From Clostridium liquoris (lineage in GTDB: Bacteria; Bacillota; Clostridia; Clostridiales; Clostridiaceae): a DNA stretch of 52,346 bases. Within the stretch, counting starts at the first letter, position 1, and each line of letters opens with the position of its first letter. The translations under genes were made by a program, and so were the position numbers. Shown piece after piece: positions 1 to 6,811 of this stretch. Under the pieces are notes generated by a model. The model had not been told where the DNA came from and did not search any database. It saw only the letters and a list, made by a program, of their open reading frames with translations. The stretch lies in contig NZ_PVXO01000058.1 of the NCBI RefSeq assembly GCF_002995785.1, forward strand, positions 1-52,346, given 5' to 3'.

Positions 1-1
1 A

Positions 2-223
2 TTTGCAGAATTATTAGGAGAAGTAGTTACAGCAGATACAAAGAAGAATCTAGAAATGAGAGTAGAAGCTGAACAGGGAGCATGCCAGGGAAAGAAGGAT
101 TTAGCAACTTTAGCTAAGAAATTAAACCTAGATGCAATTCATGATACAGTACATGAAATGTGCAAAGATGAAGCAAGACATGGTGCAGCTTTCAAAGGTT
201 TATTAAACAGATATTTCAAATAA
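2..223 (+). CDS. Rubrerythrin-family protein (NADH peroxidase type), C-terminal end only
   Basis: The reading frame is open from the left window edge and stops at TAA 221-223, giving the last 73 residues. The sequence [10 protein letters not shown]...RVEAEQGA...[17 protein letters not shown] matches the C-terminal half of the ferritin-like four-helix domain of clostridial rubrerythrins. It keeps the Glu of RVEAE and the E-x-x-H pair of DEARH that bind the di-iron site. This family reduces peroxide in the cytoplasm using NAD(P)H-derived electrons. The N-terminal part, including any rubredoxin domain, lies outside the window. The assignment is from recognised family sequence; which rubrerythrin subtype it is remains an inference. 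Confidence 0.85.
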   Translation, partial: FAELLGEVVTADTKKNLEMRVEAEQGACQGKKDLATLAKKLNLDAIHDTVHEMCKDEARHGAAFKGLLNRYFK

Positions 224-240
224 AATATATTCCAACAAAA

Positions 241-279
241 ACACCTTCATTGGAGATTTCCAATGAAGGTGTTTTTTTA
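241..279 (+). terminator. Rho-independent terminator of the rubrerythrin gene
   Basis: ACACCTTCATTGG and CCAATGAAGGTGT form a perfect 13-bp stem around a 6-nt loop, directly followed by a run of seven T. It lies 17 bp after the stop codon and also separates this gene from the oppositely oriented HesB-like gene. Confidence 0.95.
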
Positions 280-289
280 TATAAATATT

Positions 290-520
290 TTAGTGGCATC
301 CAGAACAAGTTGAACAGCCATCTTCATCATCATTGTTTTGTATCATTGGTTGAAGTGAGAAACCACCCATACCATTTTCTTCAGCACAGGTTAAAGTGAA
401 TCCGCCATACTGTGCTATTAAGTCTTTATCTACTAGAAAAGTTGTATCTTCTATTTTAGTAACTTCATCATTAGCCTTTTGTTCATCCAGAACAAGATTA
501 AAAACTGGGCCGCCGTTGCA
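290..520 (-). CDS. HesB/IscA-like Fe-S protein, 3' exon
   Basis: This is the downstream part of a HesB-like gene interrupted by an IStron. Read on the minus strand it starts at codon TGC (520-518) and runs in frame for 76 codons to TAA (292-290). It encodes CNGGPVFNLVLDEQ, then a FGGF-like segment (QYGGFTLTCAEENGMGG), and ends in a cysteine-rich tail, CSTCSGCH. These are hallmarks of the small (about 100-115 aa) clostridial HesB-like proteins thought to act in Fe-S cluster handling. Joined directly to the 5' exon at 2051-2158 it gives one uninterrupted 112-residue protein. Expression would need removal of the insert at the RNA level. What is seen: the split and the preserved frame. Splicing itself is inferred. 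Confidence 0.85.
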   Translation of the reverse strand, partial: CNGGPVFNLVLDEQKANDEVTKIEDTTFLVDKDLIAQYGGFTLTCAEENGMGGFSLQPMIQNNDDEDGCSTCSGCH

Positions 521-707
521 TAAAACTTATAAAAAGTTATAAATATATAAATTTTACTTGTGCTATTCATTGCTAAATAACATTTCCTATTCATAGAATT
601 CTATTTCAAATAATTGCTTATTCTACTCTAGTTTGGTGTAATTCTCCAAGGACTTAAATTCCCCTACAACGCAGGGTACATATAACATAATTTTTTTAAA
701 TCACCAA

Positions 708-1433
708 TTATGCTATTTTATAATTACCAAGATTAATTGAAGCATTTTTATCTCTATCTATTTCTAAACCACATTTATCACATACATAAATTCTATCTTT
801 CAGCCTTAAATCTTCTTTTTTACTGCCACAACAGCTACAAATTTTACTTGAAGGATAAAACCTATTCGCTGTAACAAACTCTATTCCGTTAAACTCACAT
901 TTATATTTTATCTGCCTAATAAATTCGTAAAATTTTTGTTCCTGTATGCTTTCTGATAAATATTTATTTTTCATCATCCCGCTAATATTTAAATTCTCCA
1001 TAATAACTCTATATGGATGTAATTTAGCTATCATATTTGTAGCTTGATGTATATGATTAAGTCTTATATTGTTTAATTTTCTATGGATAAGCTTAATTTG
1101 TTTTTCTAACTTTATTATATTTTTAGTTTTAAACTTAGGATATTTTGATAAAACTTTAAAGAAATTATTATAAGCATTATCTAAATCTTCAAAAGCATGC
1201 TGTGTAACTTGAGCAGATACCTCCTTTAACCATACATAATTGCTATCATTTTTAATTGTATTGTTAAATTCAGCTCTTATTTTTGCTTTCGAAGGCTTAC
1301 CGCCCTGCTTATAGATTTCATCCCATTTTGAAAGTCCCCAGTTGTAAGCAAATCTTGCACAACCTATGGATTTAAACATTAATACTTCCTGCTCATTAGT
1401 TGGCTTTAACCTTATTTTTATTGCCTTTATCAC
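708..1433 (-). pseudogene. tnpB: TnpB (IS605 OrfB) with central deletion, inside the IStron
   Basis: The frame encodes 241 residues, against about 360-400 for intact TnpB. The N-terminal OrfB helix-turn-helix (MIKAIKIRLKPTNEQ...FAYNWGLS), the region with the second RuvC acid (VIMENLNISGMMKN), the CxxC...CxxC zinc finger (CSCC...CDKC) and the third acid (DRDKNASINLG) are all present. The stretch carrying the first RuvC motif (usually DxG) is missing: FPKFKTK-type sequence runs straight into the KLEKQIKLIHRKL helix. RNA-guided nuclease activity is therefore unlikely. The frame is still open across the join, so the product could be a stable, cleavage-dead protein. The start has a GAGGTGAG-type ribosome site just upstream. 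Confidence 0.85.
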
Positions 1434-1489
1434 ATTCTCACCTCCCTTCCATTATCATTATCCCCTAATTACTAGAGGATATAATGAAA

Positions 1490-2050
1490 TTGAGGTAAAC
1501 TAAAAAGACTACTGAGTGTTTTATATACTTATAACTTCTTACAAGTTTTATGCCTCATTCACTTAGTATCGCTATCACTAAGCAGTTCTCAAAGTCTTGT
1601 AAAACTTATGAACTTCTCATACTTTCATATGAGCGTAGACTATATCATCACCTAATCGGTGTCCTTCACTTCCACTACCAATAGCTTGTAGTGTACTCCC
1701 ATTACAGGATAGTCGTTGAAGTTTCCTCTTTTCGAGGCTTACCTGCTGATTGCCCATTATCGCAACCTAACGGTTTTTAACCATAAAGTCAGTGCACTTA
1801 GGATTTAACCTTATGCCATCTAACTAATTTTTTCTACTTTCGTAACTATCACGCTTAGGCTTATTTCATCCTTACGTTGTAGTTTAGTTAGCTTTAGGGG
1901 TTTCCAGCAATTCAAAGGATTTTGGATGTATTTCATACATCACTCCATGCTCTTTATGAACATGGGAGGCTGTCAACAATTTTCTAAGTTATAAATTTTA
2001 TTAATGTTTTATAACCTTTTATAACTTATTTGTAACTGTTAGTTACCTCA
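1490..2050 (-). ncRNA. Group I self-splicing intron (catalytic core of the IStron)
   Basis: On the minus strand the conserved group I elements appear in order. P-like: AATTGCTGGAAACCCC (1912-1897). Q-like: AATCAGCAGGTAAGCC (1751-1736). R: TTCAACGACTATCC (1720-1707). S: GATGATATAGTC (1649-1638). GACTA in R and TAGTC in S can pair as P7. A P1-like helix is possible between the end of the upstream exon (TGTTGG) and CTAACA just inside the intron. No group I homing endonuclease is present; the only ORF is tnpB, so the 3' splice site should lie beyond tnpB, near 521. The 3' limit of the core given here is approximate. Confidence 0.85.
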
Positions 2051-2158
2051 CCCAACACCTGCTAAATTAATTCTAATTATGTTGGTAGTAACATTGTTTT
2101 CTTTTAAGAACTTTTTAAATTCTTCATAAGCAACTGAACTCATATTTACTGCTTCCAT
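2051..2158 (-). CDS. HesB/IscA-like Fe-S protein, 5' exon
   Basis: This is the upstream part of the split HesB-like gene. ATG at 2158-2156 follows a strong GGAGG site. The 36 codons encode a MEAVNMSSVAYEEFKKFL start and end with RINLAGVG, the family motif that normally continues directly into a metal-binding Cys. Here the next codon is the TGA-containing start of the group I intron, so the unspliced message ends after Gly36. The 3' exon at 290-520 resumes with exactly that Cys. No promoter could be pinned down in the AT-rich 2160-2270 stretch. Confidence 0.85.
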
Positions 2159-2312
2159 CTAAATTTCCTCCTTTTATAAAAAATATATTTTAATTATAGT
2201 ATTCTCATTTTAATATATAATATGGTTTTTTTCAAATAAATATTGAAGTAAATATGCTTATAAAGATTAAAATATGTTAATATTATTAAAAGGAATAGTT
2301 TGGGGCGAGCTA

Positions 2313-3002
2313 ATGGATAAAATATTAAAAGGGGATATTTGTGGTTTAAGTTTATTTGAGGATTTAAAGGAAGAAGAAATAGAAGTTTTAGTGGAAAAAG
2401 GAAGTAAGGAAAAATTAAAAAAAGGGGAGAAATTATTTTCTGAAAAGGATTTGGTAAATAGAATTTATATTGTATTGCAGGGGAAAGTAACTCTTTTTAG
2501 ATATTCTGAAGTTGGTCAAAAAAGAGTAATTTATATATTAAATAGAGATGAGATAATAAATGAAGTAATATTTGATGGTTTACCTGCATCCATAAATTGT
2601 GAAGCTTTTGAGGATAGTATTATATTATCTTTTAAAAAAGAAGATTTGTTAAAAGTTATGGAAAAGAATTTCTCCTTCAATAAAAGAGTATTAAACTCTA
2701 TGGGAAGAAAAATTAGAAGACTTTATAGACAATTAAAAAATGTAGTACCTATAAAAGTTGATAAAAAGTTGGCAGCCAAGCTTTGGAAGCTTAGCAAAGA
2801 TTATGGAGTGGAAATAGAAGAAGGTACTTTAATTGATTTAAATATAACTATAACTTATATTGCAGATATGTTAGGATCTACTAGAGAAACAGTTTCCAGA
2901 TCTATGAATAAACTTCAAAAAGAAGGACTTATAGAGTATAGGAATAAAAAAATAATAGTAAAGAGTAAAGAAAAATTATCCATGTATTTTAGAGGAGTGT
3001 GA
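2313..3002 (+). CDS. Crp/Fnr-family transcription regulator of the sulfite-reduction operon
   Basis: A 229-aa protein with an N-terminal cyclic-nucleotide-binding-like barrel (about residues 10-125), a long dimer helix, and a C-terminal winged helix. The recognition segment GSTRETVSRSMNKL closely resembles the RETVGR helix of E. coli CRP, which reads TGTGA half sites. There are only two Cys (GDICG, INCEAF), so an FNR-type four-Cys Fe-S cluster is unlikely and the effector is unknown. The start at 2313 is preferred over an in-frame ATG at 2274 because GGGGCGAG precedes it at good spacing. Its stop codon lies within a perfect TGTGA-N6-TCACA site upstream of the next gene, so control of the asr genes is the obvious inference. 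Confidence 0.9.
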   Translation: MDKILKGDICGLSLFEDLKEEEIEVLVEKGSKEKLKKGEKLFSEKDLVNRIYIVLQGKVTLFRYSEVGQKRVIYILNRDEIINEVIFDGLPASINCEAFEDSIILSFKKEDLLKVMEKNFSFNKRVLNSMGRKIRRLYRQLKNVVPIKVDKKLAAKLWKLSKDYGVEIEEGTLIDLNITITYIADMLGSTRETVSRSMNKLQKEGLIEYRNKKIIVKSKEKLSMYFRGV

Positions 3003-3047
3003 TATATATCACATTCCTTTTTCATATTTTATGGTATTCTTTTTAGA
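2998..3047 (+). promoter_or_regulatory. Crp-type operator and extended -10 promoter for fnt-asrABC
   Basis: TGTGATATATATCACA (2998-3013) is a perfect palindrome matching the CRP consensus. An extended -10, TGGTATTCT (3032-3040), follows. With a start site about 7 nt after the hexamer (near 3047) the palindrome centre at 3005.5 falls at -41.5, the class II activation position. No good -35 hexamer is apparent, as expected for an activator-dependent promoter. The start site is inferred, not seen. Confidence 0.7.
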
Positions 3048-3070
3048 GATGATTATAAGGGGGTTATATT

Positions 3071-3844
3071 TTGTTTAGTGAAGAAATTAACAAACTTTCA
3101 ATCTTAGGTGAGAAAAAAGTATCTTTATTGAAAAGCAGTAGAGGAAAATATTTAATATCATCAATGTTGGCTGGAATATATGTTGGTTTTGGAATACTTC
3201 TTATTTTTACTATTGGTGGATTGTTTCAGGCAGTAAATTCACCGGCTACAAAAATTCTTATGGGGGTATCCTTTGGAATTGCTTTAAGTTTAGTTCTTGT
3301 AGCAGGTTCAGAATTATTTACGGGAAATAATATGATTATGACTGTAGCTTCACTAGAAAAAAAGGTTTCATGGAAAGATTCAATTAGTATTTGGGTTTAT
3401 AGCTACATAGGAAATTTTATAGGATCAATTTTGCTTGGAATATTATATTTTTATTCAGGGCTTTCAAAGGGAAGTGCGGGAGAATTTATAGTAAAGACTG
3501 CAGGAAGTAAAATGACAGCACCTACTAGTGAACTTTTTATAAGAGGAATTCTTTGTAATATTCTAGTTTGTTTAGCAGTATGGTGTTTCTTTAAGCTTAA
3601 GGATGAAGCTGCAAAGCTTATAATGGTTTTCTGGTGTTTGTTTGCTTTTATAACCACTGGTTTTGAGCATAGTGTGGCTAATATGACATTATTTACTATA
3701 GCTTTATTACTCCCTCACAAAGCAGCAGTTTCAATGAGTGGACTAGCTCATAATTTAATACCAGTTACTTTAGGAAACATTATAGGAGGAGCATTGTTTG
3801 TAGGTTGGACATATTGGTATATTTCAAGTAAAAAGGAAAAATAA
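3071..3844 (+). CDS. FNT-family anion channel, hydrosulfide channel type
   Basis: A 257-aa polytopic protein of the formate/nitrite transporter family with about six membrane helices (for example around residues 33-52, 64-83, 105-126, 155-176, 183-204, 228-252). The family LVAGSELFTGN and SVANMTLF signatures are present. Start is TTG 3071 after AAGGGGGT. It sits 15 bp before asrA in the same operon. In C. difficile the FNT gene linked to asrABC encodes the HSC/FNT3 hydrosulfide channel, so the likely role is export of HS- made by the sulfite reductase, possibly with sulfite or nitrite passage. The family call is firm; substrate is by context. Confidence 0.88.
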   Translation: MFSEEINKLSILGEKKVSLLKSSRGKYLISSMLAGIYVGFGILLIFTIGGLFQAVNSPATKILMGVSFGIALSLVLVAGSELFTGNNMIMTVASLEKKVSWKDSISIWVYSYIGNFIGSILLGILYFYSGLSKGSAGEFIVKTAGSKMTAPTSELFIRGILCNILVCLAVWCFFKLKDEAAKLIMVFWCLFAFITTGFEHSVANMTLFTIALLLPHKAAVSMSGLAHNLIPVTLGNIIGGALFVGWTYWYISSKKEK

Positions 3845-3859
3845 AAGGAGGTAATCTGG

Positions 3860-4861
3860 TTGGGATTTTCAATGAATACATATGATTTTAATATGGTATT
3901 AAAAGAACTTAAAAAGAAGTATAAAATATATGCACCAAAGCTCTTAAAAGGAAAAGGAACTTTTTCAGATACAGACATGGTGAGATATGGAGAAATAGGT
4001 AGAATAGAAGAAATAGAGTTTAATAAGAAATCTTATTTTTCACCCAAGGAGGTCATATTTCCAATAACCCAAACTTTATTTTACTTTACAGAAGATGAAA
4101 TAATAGAGCCTAAAGTGGATGAAAAGGGTATATTAATTTTTTTGAGAAGTTGCGATATACATGCAGTAAAGAGATTAGATGAAATATATTTAAAAAATGG
4201 ACAAGAAGATCCTTATTATAAAAGGCTAAGAGAAAAAGTAAAATTTGTTCTTATGGAATGTGAAAATAGTTTTGAGAATTGCTTTTGCGTAAGTATGGGC
4301 ACAAATAAAACAGATAATTATTCCTTATTTGTGAAAACACGGGATGAAAATGTATTGGTTCAATGTAAGGATGAAACTTTTAAAAAGTATTTCAAAAATG
4401 AAAATAGTGAAAGAGTGTCCCCTAGATTTGTGGAGAGCAATGAAACTAAAGTAACTATACCTAAAGGATTAGATACAAGCATATTTAAATCAGAAATGTG
4501 GAAGGAATATTCCTCAAGATGTATTGCATGTGGAAGATGCAATACGGTATGCGGAACCTGTTCCTGTTTTACTATGCAAGATATATTCTATAAAGATAAT
4601 AAGAACACAGGGGAAAGAAGAAGGGTTTGGGCATCCTGCCAAATAGATGGTTTTACTACTGTAGCAGGAGGTCATGAGTTTAGAGAAAATAAGGGACAAA
4701 GAATGAGATTTAAAGTAATGCACAAGGTATATGATTATAAAAAAAGATTTGGATATTATATGTGCGTAGGCTGTGGAAGATGCGATGATGCATGTCCTGA
4801 ATATATTTCCTTTTCAAACTGTGTAAATAAATTAAATGATGAGGTTAAGGAGGTAAGATAA
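3860..4861 (+). CDS. asrA: Anaerobic sulfite reductase subunit A (ferredoxin-type)
   Basis: AsrA passes electrons within the cytoplasmic AsrABC complex, which reduces sulfite to sulfide with NADH. The 333-aa protein has its iron-sulfur domain at the C-terminus: CIACGRCNTVCGTCSC (about residue 217 on) and CVGCGRCDDACPE (about 299 on), both 4Fe-4S ligand sets. The N-terminal two thirds is the AsrA-specific domain. A TTG start at 3860 is chosen because AAAAGGAGG lies 8 bp before it; an ATG four codons further in has worse spacing. It follows the FNT gene by 15 bp, and its stop TAA is immediately adjacent to the asrB start. Confidence 0.95.
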   Translation: MGFSMNTYDFNMVLKELKKKYKIYAPKLLKGKGTFSDTDMVRYGEIGRIEEIEFNKKSYFSPKEVIFPITQTLFYFTEDEIIEPKVDEKGILIFLRSCDIHAVKRLDEIYLKNGQEDPYYKRLREKVKFVLMECENSFENCFCVSMGTNKTDNYSLFVKTRDENVLVQCKDETFKKYFKNENSERVSPRFVESNETKVTIPKGLDTSIFKSEMWKEYSSRCIACGRCNTVCGTCSCFTMQDIFYKDNKNTGERRRVWASCQIDGFTTVAGGHEFRENKGQRMRFKVMHKVYDYKKRFGYYMCVGCGRCDDACPEYISFSNCVNKLNDEVKEVR

Positions 4862-5656
4862 ATGGAAGACAATATATATTTACCTTTTAAATCAAAAATT
4901 ATGGGTATAACTCCTCAAACAGATATAGATTACACCTTTAGAATGGAATTTATAGGTGAAGTGAAACCAGGACAGTTTTTTGAAGTGTCTATTCCAAAGT
5001 ATGGGGAGGCTCCAATTTCAGTATGTGAAATAGGGGACGGTTATGTAGATTTAACTATTAGAAGAGTGGGAGTAGTTACGGATGTAATTCACACATTCTT
5101 CCCTGGGGACACTCTATTTATGAGGGGACCTTATGGCAATGGTTTTGATATAAATTTATATAAAGGAAAAGAGCTTATTGTAGCAGCAGGGGGGACAGGA
5201 CTTGCTCCTGTAAAGGGAATAGTGGATTACTTTTCAAGTAATGTGGATGAAGTAGAAAACTTCACACTTCTATCTGGATTTAAGTCTCCACAGGATATTT
5301 TATTTAAAGATGATTTCAAGAAATGGAGTAAAACTATAAAAACTATAGTGACTGTTGATAAGGCTGAGGAAGGCTACGGGGGGAACACAGGTCTTATAAC
5401 AAACTATGTAAAAGATATCTATATTGAAAATGCAGATAATACTGACGTAATAATAGTAGGACCTCCTATAATGATGAAGTTTACTGTGGCTGAGTTTATG
5501 AAAAATGGAATAAAAGAAGAAAATATATGGGTTTCTTATGAAAGAAAGATGTGCTGCGGACTAGGAAAATGCGGGCATTGTAAAGTTAATGATACCTATA
5601 TTTGCTTAGAAGGACCAGTATTTAACTATACAAAGGGAAAAGAACTTATAGATTAG
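4862..5656 (+). CDS. asrB: Anaerobic sulfite reductase subunit B (FAD/NADH module)
   Basis: A 264-aa ferredoxin-NADP reductase-like flavoprotein. An N-terminal FAD-binding barrel (about 5-100) is followed by a pyridine-nucleotide domain (GGTGLAPVKG near residue 117) and a C-terminal four-cysteine cluster motif, CCGLGKCGHC...C, as in the dihydroorotate dehydrogenase electron-transfer subunits. It supplies NADH electrons to AsrA and AsrC. The ATG directly abuts the asrA stop, with TAAGGAGG overlapping the end of asrA, indicating tight translational coupling. Confidence 0.95.
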   Translation: MEDNIYLPFKSKIMGITPQTDIDYTFRMEFIGEVKPGQFFEVSIPKYGEAPISVCEIGDGYVDLTIRRVGVVTDVIHTFFPGDTLFMRGPYGNGFDINLYKGKELIVAAGGTGLAPVKGIVDYFSSNVDEVENFTLLSGFKSPQDILFKDDFKKWSKTIKTIVTVDKAEEGYGGNTGLITNYVKDIYIENADNTDVIIVGPPIMMKFTVAEFMKNGIKEENIWVSYERKMCCGLGKCGHCKVNDTYICLEGPVFNYTKGKELID

Positions 5657-5667
5657 GGGGTGTAAGT

Positions 5668-6618
5668 ATGGATATAAATACAAAGTTATTAAAGAAAAAT
5701 GCTTTTAGAGTAACTAAAGAAAGAGGAATAACTGCCGCTAGAGTAAGAGTACCAGGCGGACATATAGATGGAAAGTATTTAGTTTTACTTGGAGAAATTG
5801 CAGAAAAATACGGAAATGGAACATTACACATAACTACAAGACAGGGCTTTGAGATACCTGGAATATCTATGAAACTTATACCAGAGGTAAATAAAGCATT
5901 GCAGCCTATAATTGAAGGATTAGAGATAAATCAGGAAAATACTAATGGTGGATACTCAGCGTCTGGTACAAGAAACGTATCGGCTTGTATAGGAAATCAA
6001 GTATGTCCTTTTGCTAACTACAATACAACTAATTTTGCTAAAAAAATAGAAAAGGCTATATTCCCAAATGACTATCATGTAAAGGTTGCTTTAACAGGAT
6101 GTCCCAATGATTGTATAAAATCAAGAATGCATGACTTTGGAATAATAGGAATGACAGAGCCACAATATGATGCTTATAGATGTATTGGATGCAAAGCCTG
6201 TGTAAATAATTGCCAAAGAAGAGTAACAGGAGCATTAACCTTTGAAAACTTTAAGGTGGTAAGAGATCATAGCAAATGCATAGGCTGTGGTGAGTGTGTA
6301 GGAAAGTGTCCAGTCTCTGCTTGGTCAAGAAGCAATGAAAAATATTATAAACTTGTTATTTTGGGTAGGACAGGAAAGAAGGATCCTAGAATAGCTAGAG
6401 ATTTCATAACTTGGATAGATGAAGAGAGCATAATAAAAATAATACTCAATACTTATAAATATATAGAAGAGTATATGGATAAAGATGCCCCAGGAGGAAA
6501 AGAGCATATAGGCTATATTGTAGATAGAACAGGATATCAGGAATTTAAAAAATGGGCATTAAAGGATGTAAATTTAGGAGAGAAAGCCGTAGTAGCAGAG
6601 AACATAAATTGGTATTAA
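5668..6618 (+). CDS. asrC: Anaerobic sulfite reductase subunit C (siroheme subunit)
   Basis: The catalytic subunit, where sulfite receives six electrons to give sulfide. The 316-aa protein has the siroheme/4Fe-4S ligand pattern C-x5-C (CIGNQVC, near 110) and C-x3-C (CPNDC, near 148) and an inserted double 4Fe-4S ferredoxin domain (CIGCKACVNNC and CIGCGECVGKCP, about 172-215). The THITTRQGFEIPGI-type segment near residue 53 is the usual siroheme-pocket region. It has a GGGGGTGT ribosome site 11 bp after asrB, and is the last gene of the operon, followed by a hairpin. Confidence 0.95.
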   Translation: MDINTKLLKKNAFRVTKERGITAARVRVPGGHIDGKYLVLLGEIAEKYGNGTLHITTRQGFEIPGISMKLIPEVNKALQPIIEGLEINQENTNGGYSASGTRNVSACIGNQVCPFANYNTTNFAKKIEKAIFPNDYHVKVALTGCPNDCIKSRMHDFGIIGMTEPQYDAYRCIGCKACVNNCQRRVTGALTFENFKVVRDHSKCIGCGECVGKCPVSAWSRSNEKYYKLVILGRTGKKDPRIARDFITWIDEESIIKIILNTYKYIEEYMDKDAPGGKEHIGYIVDRTGYQEFKKWALKDVNLGEKAVVAENINWY

Positions 6619-6640
6619 ATAATAGTACAAGGTTAAGTAC

Positions 6641-6680
6641 AGGTCATCTGGAATAGAAATTCTAGGTGACCTGATGTTTT
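6641..6680 (+). terminator. Probable terminator of the asr operon
   Basis: AGGTCATCTGGAAT pairs with ATTCTAGGTGACCT (6641-6672), a 14-bp stem with two G-T pairs and a 4-nt loop. The T-tract after it (GATGTTTTA) is weak. Confidence 0.6.
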
Positions 6681-6811
6681 ATAGTAAAATTATATTTGTA
6701 TGTTAACTTTATGTATTTGTGCGTAATAAAAGGCAATAATTATAAATATATTTACATCAAGTATAGGAATGCAGCTATGGGATAAATTTTAATTTATAAA
6801 GGAAGATAATC

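Larger units (their letters stand above)
521..2050 (-). mobile_element. IStron: group I intron plus IS605-type tnpB remnant, inserted in the HesB-like gene
   Basis: A 1530-bp insert separates codon GGG (2053-2051) from codon TGC (520-518) of the HesB-like gene. On the minus strand it begins with a self-splicing-type group I intron core (about 2050-1490), followed by a shortened tnpB (1433-708) and a non-coding right end (707-521). That order, in the same orientation as the host gene, is the IStron arrangement first described in Clostridioides difficile (CdISt1). There is no tnpA, so movement would need a transposase in trans. Boundaries are set by host-gene homology and are uncertain by about 1 nt, because a T can belong to either side. 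Confidence 0.85.
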
